A stretch of DNA of 6,745 nucleotides from Moraxella lacunata (GCF_002027545.1 NZ_MXAN01000091.1:1-6745), one strand, 5' to 3'; positions 1-5,926 are shown, numbered from the stretch's first letter. The notes: generated from the sequence alone by a model not told the origin. Translations and numbers: made by a program.

Positions 1-20
1 ATTGAAAAATCAATAAGTTG
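1..20. repeat. Left arm of a 20-bp perfect inverted repeat shared with the right window end
   Basis: The first 20 bases, attgaaaaatcaataagttg, are the exact reverse complement of the last 20 bases (6726-6745). Similarity continues weakly inward: 10 of the next 18 positions agree when the two arms are aligned. No gene overlaps it. It may be the edge of a dispersed repeat or insertion sequence lying outside the window on both sides in opposite orientation. The rest of 21-108 is AT-rich and holds nothing else I can support. Confidence 0.8.
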
Positions 21-108
21 CTGTTTTAAGCTGAGAATGAATTTTACCAAACCTAATTTTATCAAACTAATAGACCGACAAAAACACAACCGCTTTTCTG
101 TATAATTT

Positions 109-138
109 TTGCCATGCTTCAAATAAAAATGCTACAAT
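109..138 (+). promoter_or_regulatory. Candidate sigma-70 promoter of radA
   Basis: TTGCCA (109-114) and TACAAT (133-138) are separated by 18 bases, close to the sigma-70 consensus, and lie 26 bases before the radA start codon. A transcript would begin near 145 and have a very short leader. A second -10-like TATAAT is at 101-106 but has no convincing -35. There is no clear Shine-Dalgarno sequence before the radA ATG. The assignment rests on the motif only. Confidence 0.5.
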
Positions 139-164
139 ACCCCAAATTTTAACACACACTCATC

Positions 165-1571
165 ATGGCAAAAAAATCCTCTTACGTCTGCCAATCCTGC
201 GGAGCCAATTACGGCAAATGGTCAGGGCAATGTGCCGACTGTGGCGAATGGAACACGCTCACCGAAGCCCCCAATGTCGCCATGCCTCACCACAAAAAAA
301 GCACCGCCAAATCCGCCCCAAAAACCGCCAACTATGCAGGCGACAGCTCTGGGGTGATGACCCTTGCCAATGTCGGCTTTTCGCTAGAAACTCGTATGCC
401 CACAGGCTTGGGCGAGTTTGACCGTGTGCTTGGCGGTGGGCTTGTGGCAGGCTCGGTGGTGCTGATTGGGGGCGACCCTGGCATCGGCAAATCCACAATC
501 CTTTTGCAGACCGCCATTAACATGGCAAGTAGCGATTCGCTCGCTGGCTCGGCTTTATATATCACAGGCGAAGAGAGCCTGTCGCAGGTTGCCATGCGTG
601 CGGTGCGACTTGGGCTACCGACCGACCGCCTAAGAGTGCTTGCCGAGACCAACGTTGAGACCATTTGCATGGCACTCACCGCCGAACAGCCTGCCATTGC
701 CGTCATTGACTCAATCCAGACGCTTTTTACCGAAGCCATACAGTCCGCCCCTGGGGGTGTCGCCCAAATCCGTGAATCCGCCGCCGTCTTGACACGCTAT
801 GCCAAGCAGACAGGCACGGCTCTATTTTTGGTGGGACACGTTACCAAAGAAGGGGCGTTGGCAGGGCCTCGTGTGCTAGAACACATGGTGGATACGGTGC
901 TGTATTTTGAAGGCGAATCGGACAGCCGATTTAGAATGATTCGTGCGGTCAAAAACCGTTTTGGAGCGGTCAATGAATTGGGTATTTTTGGTATGACTGA
1001 CACAGGCTTGAAGGAAGTTGCCAATCCGTCCGCCATTTTTTTGAGCCGATATGACAAACCCATTGCAGGCTCGGTGGTTATGGTCAGCCGTGAAGGCACA
1101 CGCCCCTTGCTTGTGGAAGTGCAAGCGTTGGTGGACGATTCGCAAGGTCAGCCCAGACGCATGGCGTTGGGGCTTGATTATCAACGGCTCTCCATGCTCC
1201 TTGCGGTCATGCACCGTCATGGCGGTATCTACACAAGCGGTCAGGACGTGTATGTCAATGTCGTGGGCGGGGTCAAGGTCATGGAGACAGGCTCGGATTT
1301 GGCGGTGCTGATTGCCTGTGCGTCCAGTATCAAGGAAAAACCACTCCCCGCTCGGCTGTGTGTGTTTGGCGAAGTGGGGCTATCGGGGGAGATTCGCCCT
1401 GTGCCAAACGGTCAAGAACGCCTAAAAGAAGCGATGAAACACGGCTTTACCCACGCCATTATCCCCAAAGCCAACGCCCCCAAAGCAGGCGATAAAAATT
1501 TTGCCAAAATCAACATCATCGCTGTGGATAGGTTAGATGATGCCTTGATAAAGGCGTTTGAGCTTGCGTGA
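165..1571 (+). CDS. radA: DNA repair protein RadA (Sms), Lon-like recombination ATPase
   Basis: RadA is a RecA-related ATPase that helps process recombination intermediates and drives branch migration during homologous recombination and DNA repair in the cytoplasm. The 468-residue product is complete and of normal family length (about 450-460). An N-terminal C4 zinc finger is formed by C9, C12, C23 and C26 (CQSC...CADC). The RecA-like core carries Walker A GDPGIGKST (103-111), a Walker B strand ending in D182 (AIAVIDS) and the RadA-specific KNRFG motif (263-267). The C-terminal part (about 290-468) is the Lon protease-like domain; it has GSDLA (376-380) in the region where Lon has its catalytic serine, so it should be proteolytically inactive, as in other RadA proteins. 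The ATG at 165 puts the zinc finger at the usual distance from the N-terminus. No terminator is visible before the insertion sequence 50 bases downstream, whose transposase gene converges on radA. Identification is secure. Confidence 0.97.
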   Translation: MAKKSSYVCQSCGANYGKWSGQCADCGEWNTLTEAPNVAMPHHKKSTAKSAPKTANYAGDSSGVMTLANVGFSLETRMPTGLGEFDRVLGGGLVAGSVVLIGGDPGIGKSTILLQTAINMASSDSLAGSALYITGEESLSQVAMRAVRLGLPTDRLRVLAETNVETICMALTAEQPAIAVIDSIQTLFTEAIQSAPGGVAQIRESAAVLTRYAKQTGTALFLVGHVTKEGALAGPRVLEHMVDTVLYFEGESDSRFRMIRAVKNRFGAVNELGIFGMTDTGLKEVANPSAIFLSRYDKPIAGSVVMVSREGTRPLLVEVQALVDDSQGQPRRMALGLDYQRLSMLLAVMHRHGGIYTSGQDVYVNVVGGVKVMETGSDLAVLIACASSIKEKPLPARLCVFGEVGLSGEIRPVPNGQERLKEAMKHGFTHAIIPKANAPKAGDKNFAKINIIAVDRLDDALIKAFELA

Positions 1572-1620
1572 TTGGTTTTTGCAGTCAAATAATCGGTATT
1601 ATTCAATAAAGATATATTTT

Positions 1621-1635
1621 ACCCCACTCTCAACT
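1621..1635 (+). repeat. IS left terminal inverted repeat
   Basis: ACCCCACTCTCAACT matches the complement of the right end over all 15 bases; the next base mismatches. The transposase stop codon (TGA on the minus strand, 1630-1632) lies inside this repeat, so the coding sequence runs into the very end of the element. Confidence 0.92.
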
Positions 1636-2535
1636 TAAAATCATCTCAAACCTAAGTGGTGGGTTGCCAAGTTGTTTGTTAATCTGCACACAAAGACTGT
1701 GAGCTAAGAGTTTTCTAATCACACGATTGGACAGGTGCCATAAATCTCTTGCTTTGGTGGTTTGCGCATTAAACCTTTGGGATAATTGTGAGATGACTGT
1801 TTGGGTGGTTTTTCTTGTTCGTTTAAGATAAGACAAAAAACTTTGACTTCTGTCATCTTTCATATTGTCTCTAAGTGGGGTTTGTAAATCAATGCCTAAT
1901 TGAATAAGTTCGCTTTGTAAGTCTTTGGACAGATAGCCTTTATCTCCAAACAACTGCCTTACTTGCTGTCCTTGCAATGATTGTGTCAGCTCAAACACCG
2001 CTTGTCTGTTATCTGTATTGGCAGGTGTTAGGATGTAGCTTAGGATTTGACCATCTTTGTTTGTCATAAGATGAGCTTTAAACCCAAAATAACGTTCGTC
2101 TTTACTGGCACAATAACCAAAGCTGGCAACACCCTTAAAAGATTTGTGTCTTTTTGCTCTTTGATAGACACATACAGACACAGGAAAGCTGTCAATTAAG
2201 CAGGGCGATTTGTTTTGATGATTTTGGTTTACACATAAAGCACCAAGCACACTCATCATCTTATCCTTAATCCAGACCAAATTAGCACAGTGTTTGGCAA
2301 AGTTTGGGTACGAGCCTAATTTAGGGAAGTAATGCTGATAGCAGTTTTTAAAATAAGCCCAAATGCCTTTATCTGTATCAAAACCCAAGCACTCTCCAAC
2401 AAGCTCCATGGTGATGACTTCGGCATCAGATAAGGCAGGGAGAAAGCCTTTACTTCTTAAAGGTTTGGTTACAAGATTTTGATACAAAGCCTCTACCAAA
2501 AGATAGACAACAATGATAAAATCATCATACGACAT
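1630..2535 (-). CDS. IS982-family transposase, probably with a catalytic-residue substitution
   Basis: The 301-residue DDE-type transposase would cut and join IS ends. It has the normal family length and a continuous frame. The ATG at 2535 is supported by AGGAG, six bases upstream. IS982 landmarks are visible: the N-terminal LSDAEVITMEL segment (35-45), IDSFPVSVC (114-122) with the first catalytic Asp at D115, the GYCASKDERYFGFKAHL block (140-156), GDKGYLSK (197-204) with the second Asp at D198, TPLRDNM (219-225), and a basic C-terminal helix region KARDLWHLSNRVIRKLL (261-277). Where IS982 relatives have a Glu in an R-x-x-I/V-E-T pattern, this protein reads RKTTQT, placing Gln at 245 (codon CAA). 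If that alignment is right, the third member of the DDE triad is lost and the copy may be inactive. The alignment is from memory of the family. Confidence 0.93.
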   Translation of the reverse strand: MSYDDFIIVVYLLVEALYQNLVTKPLRSKGFLPALSDAEVITMELVGECLGFDTDKGIWAYFKNCYQHYFPKLGSYPNFAKHCANLVWIKDKMMSVLGALCVNQNHQNKSPCLIDSFPVSVCVYQRAKRHKSFKGVASFGYCASKDERYFGFKAHLMTNKDGQILSYILTPANTDNRQAVFELTQSLQGQQVRQLFGDKGYLSKDLQSELIQLGIDLQTPLRDNMKDDRSQSFLSYLKRTRKTTQTVISQLSQRFNAQTTKARDLWHLSNRVIRKLLAHSLCVQINKQLGNPPLRFEMILS

Positions 2536-2614
2536 AGCTTGCTCCTAGATTGTTTTGTGGTGAAACTTAGGATTGGGCTATGTCGTTTTTGTTTCAAGGG
2601 GCTTGGGTTGGTTT

Positions 2615-2629
2615 AGTTGAGAGTGGGGT
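2615..2629 (+). repeat. IS right terminal inverted repeat
   Basis: AGTTGAGAGTGGGGT is the perfect complement of the left end. Its last base (2629) is already part of a TAT codon in the reading frame of the truncated DUF3800 gene. A TTG at 2617 inside the repeat is the first possible start for that frame, so any translated product would begin within IS sequence. Confidence 0.92.
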
Positions 2630-3240
2630 ATAACAACCATACTGTTAAAGACATTCAAAACCTAAAATTTAATTATTTTGGGCATGACATGATTATTTTA
2701 CATGAGCGAGATATTCTAAAACGTAAGGGGGTGTTTAATCAGCCCAACGAGATACACCAAACATTTTTAAATGATATTAGCGAATTGATGAAAAATAATA
2801 AATTTGTTGTCATCGCTTGTGTTATCCGCAAAGATGAACTACCCAAAGCCGATATTGCGGACAACCCTTATCATTTGGCAATGTCAATGGGGCTTGAACG
2901 CTTGTATGATTTTTTGGGTGAAAAAAGACAGCAAGATGCCCAAACTTTTGTGGTATTTGAACAACGTGGATTGAATGAAGATAAGTTGTTAAAAGCTGAA
3001 TTTGAGCGTGTTTGCCAAGATAAATGCTATCCATTTCAACTGATTTTGGCATCAAAATACGCCAACTCATCAGGCATGCAACTGGCGGATTTAATCGCAC
3101 GACCCATTGGTAACCATGTATTAAGACCTGCTCAGACTAACCGAGCCTTTGATGTTATTAAACATAAATTTTATTGTAAGCATGGAGCAAATCATACAGG
3201 GCATGAGTATGAAGATTTGGGGTTGAGAATTTATCCCTAA
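2630..3240 (+). pseudogene. DUF3800 family protein, 5' end missing at the IS junction
   Basis: The remaining frame encodes about 200 residues typical of DUF3800, a family with a predicted RNase H-like fold and no settled function, frequent on mobile elements and phages. Visible family features are a FGHDMIILHERDI segment soon after the junction, NPYHLAMSMGLERLYDFL, FVVFEQRG and, near the C-terminus, SGMQLADLIARPI. The family's N-terminal strand with its acidic D-E-S-G-D motif is missing; coding starts abruptly at the IS end. An open frame can be read from TTG at 2617 inside the IS repeat (207 codons) or from an internal ATG at 2689, but neither restores the conserved N-terminus. The 49 bases left of the IS do not encode the lost part in any frame, so it was deleted or moved. 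The 3' end is intact and followed by a hairpin. The product is probably non-functional. Confidence 0.82.
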
Positions 3241-3243
3241 AAC

Positions 3244-3271
3244 AAAAGCCCCAAATTTCTTTGGAGCTTTT
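3244..3271 (+). terminator. Hairpin just after the DUF3800 stop codon, probable terminator
   Basis: AAAAGCCCCAAA (3244-3255) pairs with TTTGGAGCTTTT (3260-3271) in a 12-bp stem with one C-A mismatch and a 4-base loop. The 3' arm itself ends in four T residues; there is no longer T-run after it, so termination strength is uncertain. It begins 3 bases after the stop codon. Confidence 0.6.
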
Positions 3272-3328
3272 GCCGACTAGGAATTACGCTTACGCTACCC
3301 TGTCCATAGTTATATCTTACCTTTATTT

Positions 3329-3390
3329 GTGCATAAGGTCAATGAAAATTACAAAAAAATGTGCATAAAATTGTAAAAATATTTGCATAA
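3329..3390 (+). promoter_or_regulatory. Three direct GTGCATAA-type boxes at helical spacing
   Basis: GTGCATAA occurs at 3329-3336 and 3361-3368 and TTGCATAA at 3383-3390, 32 and 22 bases apart, close to three and two turns of B-DNA. The same GTGCAT core recurs as both arms of a palindrome at 3423-3437, 40 bases further. Repeated same-face sites in an AT-rich gene-free region suggest binding sites for a protein, but I do not recognise the regulator. They are 310-380 bases before mesX, far for a direct promoter operator. Confidence 0.4.
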
Positions 3391-3422
3391 AGTAAAAATG
3401 TGTGTTAAATCAGTTCCGTAGA

Positions 3423-3437
3423 GTGCATCCCATGCAC
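3423..3437. repeat. GTGCAT-CCC-ATGCAC palindrome
   Basis: This is a perfect 6-bp inverted repeat around three C residues, preceded by CCGTAGA and followed by CTTTTAAAAG. It resembles the short palindromic intergenic repeats of the GTAGGGTGC...GCACC type seen dispersed in many bacterial genomes, or it could be an operator sharing the GTGCAT core with the boxes upstream. No T-run follows it directly, so it is not a convincing terminator. Confidence 0.5.
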
Positions 3438-3463
3438 CTTTTAAAAGAAAAAGCATAGTGGTG

Positions 3464-3491
3464 CTTGAACCCCCGCCACTTTAAATATAAA
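3464..3491 (+). promoter_or_regulatory. Weak candidate upstream promoter for mesX
   Basis: CTTGAA (3464-3469) and TATAAA (3486-3491) are 16 bases apart. If used, transcription would start near 3498 and give a leader of about 200 bases that begins with the G-poor tract. It is one of two alternatives to be weighed against the -10 at 3665; both are motif-level guesses. Confidence 0.25.
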
Positions 3492-3500
3492 TGCGTAGGA

Positions 3501-3605
3501 AAAACACAACACCCAAAAATCATACCTTATCATCAGACAAATTGCAATTTATCCCCACAAATCCACCAAAGACAAACACCCAAAACCACAACATTTCCCC
3601 AACCT
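3501..3605 (+). other. C-rich, almost G-free tract upstream of mesX
   Basis: From 3501 to 3605 I count about 37 C and only 3 G, the rest A and T. Unstructured C-over-G RNA is the known hallmark of Rho utilisation sites. The tract could terminate transcripts coming from the DUF3800 side, or act as a Rho-dependent attenuator if mesX is transcribed from the upstream promoter. The bias also removes TAG and TGA, which explains why an open frame happens to extend upstream of mesX from TTG at 3465. That extension is not conserved-looking protein and I do not annotate it. Confidence 0.45.
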
Positions 3606-3617
3606 GAATTTTTTTCA
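3605..3617. promoter_or_regulatory. Perfect MetR-type box upstream of mesX
   Basis: TGAA-TTTTT-TTCA matches the TGAA-N5-TTCA consensus known for MetR, the LysR-type homocysteine-responsive activator of metE and metH in enteric bacteria. Its centre (3611) lies about 66 bases before the start site predicted from the TAATAT at 3665-3670, where LysR-type activators usually bind. It stands directly before a methionine-synthesis gene. I found no second exact match in the intergenic regions I checked. No metR gene is in the window, so the regulator is inferred. Confidence 0.5.
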
Positions 3618-3641
3618 ACTTTTTTTAAAAATATATCAGTT

Positions 3642-3670
3642 TTTTTCATCAATAAAATGTGGTTTAATAT
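3642..3670 (+). promoter_or_regulatory. Candidate activator-dependent promoter of mesX
   Basis: TAATAT (3665-3670) is a reasonable -10, while the region 17 bases upstream (TTTTTC, 3642-3647) is a poor -35. This is what would be expected of a promoter that needs an activator bound at the MetR-type box. Three runs of seven T (3609-3615, 3620-3626, 3640-3646) start 11 and 20 bases apart and should curve the DNA just upstream. The predicted start near 3677 leaves a leader of about 28 bases. Confidence 0.4.
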
Positions 3671-3693
3671 ACACATTCCAAAAACAACCCCGC

Positions 3694-3700
3694 AAGGTGA
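3694..3700 (+). promoter_or_regulatory. Ribosome binding site that fixes the mesX start
   Basis: AAGGTGA lies 4 bases before the ATG at 3705 and is the only good Shine-Dalgarno sequence in the region. It decides against the in-frame TTG at 3465, which would add 80 low-complexity residues. Confidence 0.7.
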
Positions 3701-3704
3701 AAAA

Positions 3705-4682
3705 ATGACCGTACAATTTCAATGCCGAGTGCATACCCAGCGTTTTGATGAAAACTATGAGCCAGCCAGTAGCACCCGTTTGACCACCAACTTTGCTAAC
3801 CTAGCTCGTGGCGAAAACCGCAAACAAAACCTACAAAACGCCATTAGAATGATTAACAACCGCTTTAATGACCTAGCGACTTGGGACAACCCAACAAACG
3901 ACCGCTATTCGGTGCTGATTGACATTGTGTCTATTGACATTGACGTGGCAGGCAAGGGCGAATTTTTCTCAGGATTGGAATGGCTAAAAACGTCTGTGGT
4001 TGACCACAAAACAGGCAAAACCATTGACGGTATCATCGGCAACAGCTTTTCATCGTTTGTCCGTGATTATGATTTTAGCGTGCTACTTCGTGAGTACAAC
4101 AAAGACAAGCCTGAATTTACTGTACCAGAAGGTTATGGCGATTTGCATGGCAAATTGTTCAAATTCATGGTTGCGTCCGAAGAGTACAAAGCTCAATCCA
4201 AAAAACCGCCTGTCCTGTGCCTAAGCGTTGCGACCACTCGCACCTATCACAGAACCACCAACACGCACCCGATTTTGGGCGTGGAATATGTGCAAAACGA
4301 CTATTCATTGACCGATGAATATTTTGCCAAAATGGGCTTAAAAGTGCGTTACTTTATGCCACCAAAATCGGTTGCTCCGTATGCGTTCTATTTTGATGAA
4401 AATGCCGATTTGTTGAACGATTACACCAACTTAGAGCTGATTAGCACCATTGCGACCATGGAAGCGTTCCAGCGTATCTACCGCCCAGAGATTTATAGTG
4501 CCAACTCGGTTGCAGGGCAAGTGTACAAAGGCAGTCTAACTTATGAAGATTATGCCGTGCCAAAAGTGGATTATGACCGTGTGGAGCGTAACGATTTGGC
4601 GGTAAAACAAGGCAAACTTGCCGAAGAGCAGTTTATCAAGCCCTACAAAGAGATTTTGGACGCTTGGCTTGCTGAAAAATAA
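3705..4682 (+). CDS. mesX: MesX, DUF1852 partner protein of the MesD methionine synthase
   Basis: The protein belongs to DUF1852, a family found next to short MetE-like genes in aerobic proteobacteria. Published genetics on MesD showed that this partner and oxygen are required for its methionine synthase activity; its chemistry is, to my knowledge, unsolved. From the ATG at 3705, chosen for its Shine-Dalgarno and because protein-like sequence begins there, the product has 325 residues. It has no signal peptide or membrane segment, so it should be cytoplasmic. Recognisable segments are RLTTNFANLARGENRKQNLQ (25-44), an acidic strand SVLIDIVSIDIDV (69-81), GNSFSSFVRDYDFSVLLREY (112-131), TRTYHRTTNTHPILGVEY (178-195) and FYFDENADLLNDYTNLELIS (228-247). 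H182, H188, D199 and E194 are possible metal or flavin-site residues, but this is only a guess. It heads the block with mesD and a flavin reductase gene, and is followed by a strong terminator. Family assignment is confident, mechanism not. Confidence 0.88.
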   Translation: MTVQFQCRVHTQRFDENYEPASSTRLTTNFANLARGENRKQNLQNAIRMINNRFNDLATWDNPTNDRYSVLIDIVSIDIDVAGKGEFFSGLEWLKTSVVDHKTGKTIDGIIGNSFSSFVRDYDFSVLLREYNKDKPEFTVPEGYGDLHGKLFKFMVASEEYKAQSKKPPVLCLSVATTRTYHRTTNTHPILGVEYVQNDYSLTDEYFAKMGLKVRYFMPPKSVAPYAFYFDENADLLNDYTNLELISTIATMEAFQRIYRPEIYSANSVAGQVYKGSLTYEDYAVPKVDYDRVERNDLAVKQGKLAEEQFIKPYKEILDAWLAEK

Positions 4683-4694
4683 GAGATGAATTTC

Positions 4695-4734
4695 AATCAG
4701 CCGATAAATTTTGGTCGGCTGATTTGAATTTTTT
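4695..4734 (+). terminator. Strong intrinsic terminator after mesX
   Basis: AATCAGCCGA (4695-4704) pairs perfectly with TCGGCTGATT (4715-4724) in a 10-bp stem with a 10-base loop. TGAA and six T residues (4729-4734) follow. It starts 12 bases after the mesX stop codon and should uncouple most mesX transcription from mesD. Confidence 0.85.
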
Positions 4735-4742
4735 GGTATAAT
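4734..4742 (+). promoter_or_regulatory. Extended -10 promoter candidate for mesD
   Basis: TGG-TATAAT is a perfect extended -10 element (TGnTATAAT) placed immediately at the end of the mesX terminator. No good -35 is visible at 16-18 bases, which is tolerated with an extended -10. Transcription would start near 4749-4750, giving a leader of about 142 bases that includes the first BIME-like repeat. TGGTATA (4734-4740) also forms an inverted repeat with TATACCA (4842-4848), enclosing that repeat. Confidence 0.5.
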
Positions 4743-4759
4743 GGAGTTTGGTGATAAAT

Positions 4760-4841
4760 GGTTTTCCGTTCGCCCTGAGCCATGCCTGCGGGTGAAAGAA
4801 AACCTTTTCATGGTTCGACAAGCTCACCACGAACGGTTTTC
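4760..4841. repeat. BIME-like REP pair, copy 1 (variant)
   Basis: Two facing REP-like units share CCGTTCG (4766-4772) and CGAACGG (4830-4836) as outer arms, joined by a spacer GTGAAAGAAAACCTTTTCA. The right unit has the common core (TTCGACAAGCTCA on this strand). The left unit has lost it: nine bases CATGCCTGC (4781-4789) stand where copy 2 has TTGTCGAA. Otherwise the segment is identical to copy 2 (5978-6058) in the same orientation. Such elements are usually mobilised by REP-associated transposases (RAYT); none is in the window. In RNA it would fold strongly within the mesD leader. Confidence 0.85.
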
Positions 4842-4891
4842 TATACCACATCTTTTTAAATAGAAATCATTTTTTAATTTAGGAAAACACA

Positions 4892-5926
4892 ATGAGCAAA
4901 ATTTTACTTCCCACTTCCACCGCAGGCAGTTTGCCAAAACCGTCTTGGCTTGCCGAACCTGAAAAACTGTGGTCAGAATGGAAATTTGAAGGCGATGAGT
5001 TATTACAAGCCAAGCAAGACGCACTTTTGGTATCGCTTGCCGAGCAGACCAGAGCAGGCATTGACATTGTCAGCGACGGTGAGCAGACCCGTCAGCACTT
5101 TGTAACCACGTTTATTGAGCATTTGGACGGTGTGGATTTTAACAAGCGTGAAACTGTCCGCATTCGTAACCGCTATGATGCTTCCGTGCCTAGCGTGGTA
5201 GGCGATGTGTCTCGCCCAAAATCGGTGTTTGTGGACGATGCCAAATTTTTGCGTCAGCATACCGACAAGCTCATCAAATGGGCTCTGCCTGGTCCGATGA
5301 CGATGATTGATACCTTGTATGACGGGCATTATAAGAGCCGTGAGAAGCTGGCGTGGGAATTTGCCAAAATCCTAAACGAAGAAGCAAAAGAGCTGGAAGC
5401 GGTAGGCGTGGATATTATTCAGTTTGATGAGCCTGCGTTTAATGTGTTTTTTGATGAGCTAAACGATTGGGGCGTGGCGACCTTGGAGCGTGCCATCTCC
5501 GGGCTAAAATGCCAAACGGCAGTACATATCTGCTACGGCTACGGCATTAAGGCGAACACCGATTGGAAACAAACTTTGGGCAATGAATGGCGACAATACG
5601 AAGAGAGTTTCCCAAAACTGCAACAATCCAAAATTGACATCATCTCGCTAGAATGCCAAAATTCTCGTGTGCCAATGGATTTGATTGAGCTGATTCGTGG
5701 CAAAACGGTCATGGTTGGGGCGATTGATGTGGCGACCAATGAGATTGAAACGCCTGAGCAAGTGGCGGATACTTTGCGTAAAGCCTTGCAATTTGTGGAC
5801 GCTGATAAGCTCTACCCAAGCACCAACTGCGGTATGGCTCCCCTGTCTCGCACGGTTGCTCGTGGCAAGTTGCACGCTCTTAGCGAAGGGGCGAAGATTA
5901 TTCGTAACGAGTTGGCAGGTAAATAA
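4892..5926 (+). CDS. mesD: MesD-type core methionine synthase (MetE C-terminal barrel only)
   Basis: This 344-residue protein is homologous to the catalytic C-terminal half of cobalamin-independent methionine synthase MetE (about 750 residues) and lacks the folate-binding N-terminal half. It transfers a methyl group to homocysteine to make methionine in the cytoplasm. Visible features are the N-terminal TSTAGSLPKP strand (8-17), SDGEQTR (61-67) for homocysteine binding, FDEPAF (178-183), and the zinc ligands H212 and C214 (VHICYGYG), E254 (ISLECQNS) and C313 (STNCGMAP). All catalytic positions expected from MetE are therefore present. The start is supported by AGGA seven bases before the ATG. 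With a DUF1852 gene upstream it fits the MesD family of aerobic bacteria, reported to work without methyl-tetrahydrofolate or cobalamin but to need DUF1852 and oxygen; the methyl donor is unknown to me. The gene probably has its own promoter and is bracketed by two REP-type repeats. The sequence does not look truncated: this is the natural length of the core family. Confidence 0.92.
   Translation: MSKILLPTSTAGSLPKPSWLAEPEKLWSEWKFEGDELLQAKQDALLVSLAEQTRAGIDIVSDGEQTRQHFVTTFIEHLDGVDFNKRETVRIRNRYDASVPSVVGDVSRPKSVFVDDAKFLRQHTDKLIKWALPGPMTMIDTLYDGHYKSREKLAWEFAKILNEEAKELEAVGVDIIQFDEPAFNVFFDELNDWGVATLERAISGLKCQTAVHICYGYGIKANTDWKQTLGNEWRQYEESFPKLQQSKIDIISLECQNSRVPMDLIELIRGKTVMVGAIDVATNEIETPEQVADTLRKALQFVDADKLYPSTNCGMAPLSRTVARGKLHALSEGAKIIRNELAGK

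Larger units (their letters stand above)
1621..2629 (-). mobile_element. IS982-family insertion sequence, 1,009 bp
   Basis: The element is bounded by perfect 15-bp terminal inverted repeats (ACCCCACTCTCAACT at 1621-1635, its complement at 2615-2629) and contains one transposase gene on the minus strand that fills almost all of it. About 1 kb with ends starting ACCC is typical of the IS982 family. The flanks (…atatatttt on the left, ataacaacc… on the right) show no target-site duplication, although this family normally makes one of several bases. The right end joins directly to a DUF3800 coding sequence that lacks its N-terminus. This points to an IS-associated deletion or recombination between IS copies rather than a fresh simple insertion. 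Confidence 0.93.

Noticed and set aside
259..1220. Several minus-strand and off-frame open frames inside radA, and similar ones inside mesX, mesD and the reductase gene
   Set aside because: They overlap securely identified genes, have no recognisable domains or ribosome binding sites, and are expected by chance in these frames.
3457..3480. tRNA or tmRNA 3'-end-like fragment on the minus strand (GGGGGTTCAAGC)
   Set aside because: The T-loop-like sequence has no matching T-stem, and no D-arm, anticodon arm or CCA-bearing acceptor can be folded around it.
3465..3704. In-frame 80-residue N-terminal extension of MesX from a TTG codon
   Set aside because: The sequence is low-complexity, lacks a Shine-Dalgarno at the TTG, and stays open only because the tract is nearly free of G. 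The ATG at 3705 has AAGGTGA in front and gives a compact 325-residue protein.
3241..3704. SAM riboswitch or T-box in the mesX leader
   Set aside because: Most of the region is G-poor and cannot form the multi-helix folds of these elements; no conserved riboswitch core is visible.
4892..5926. mesD as a truncated metE pseudogene
   Set aside because: It has its own ribosome binding site, a proper MetE-core N-terminus (TSTAGSLPKP) and all zinc ligands, and it sits with DUF1852. The short length is the norm for core methionine synthases.
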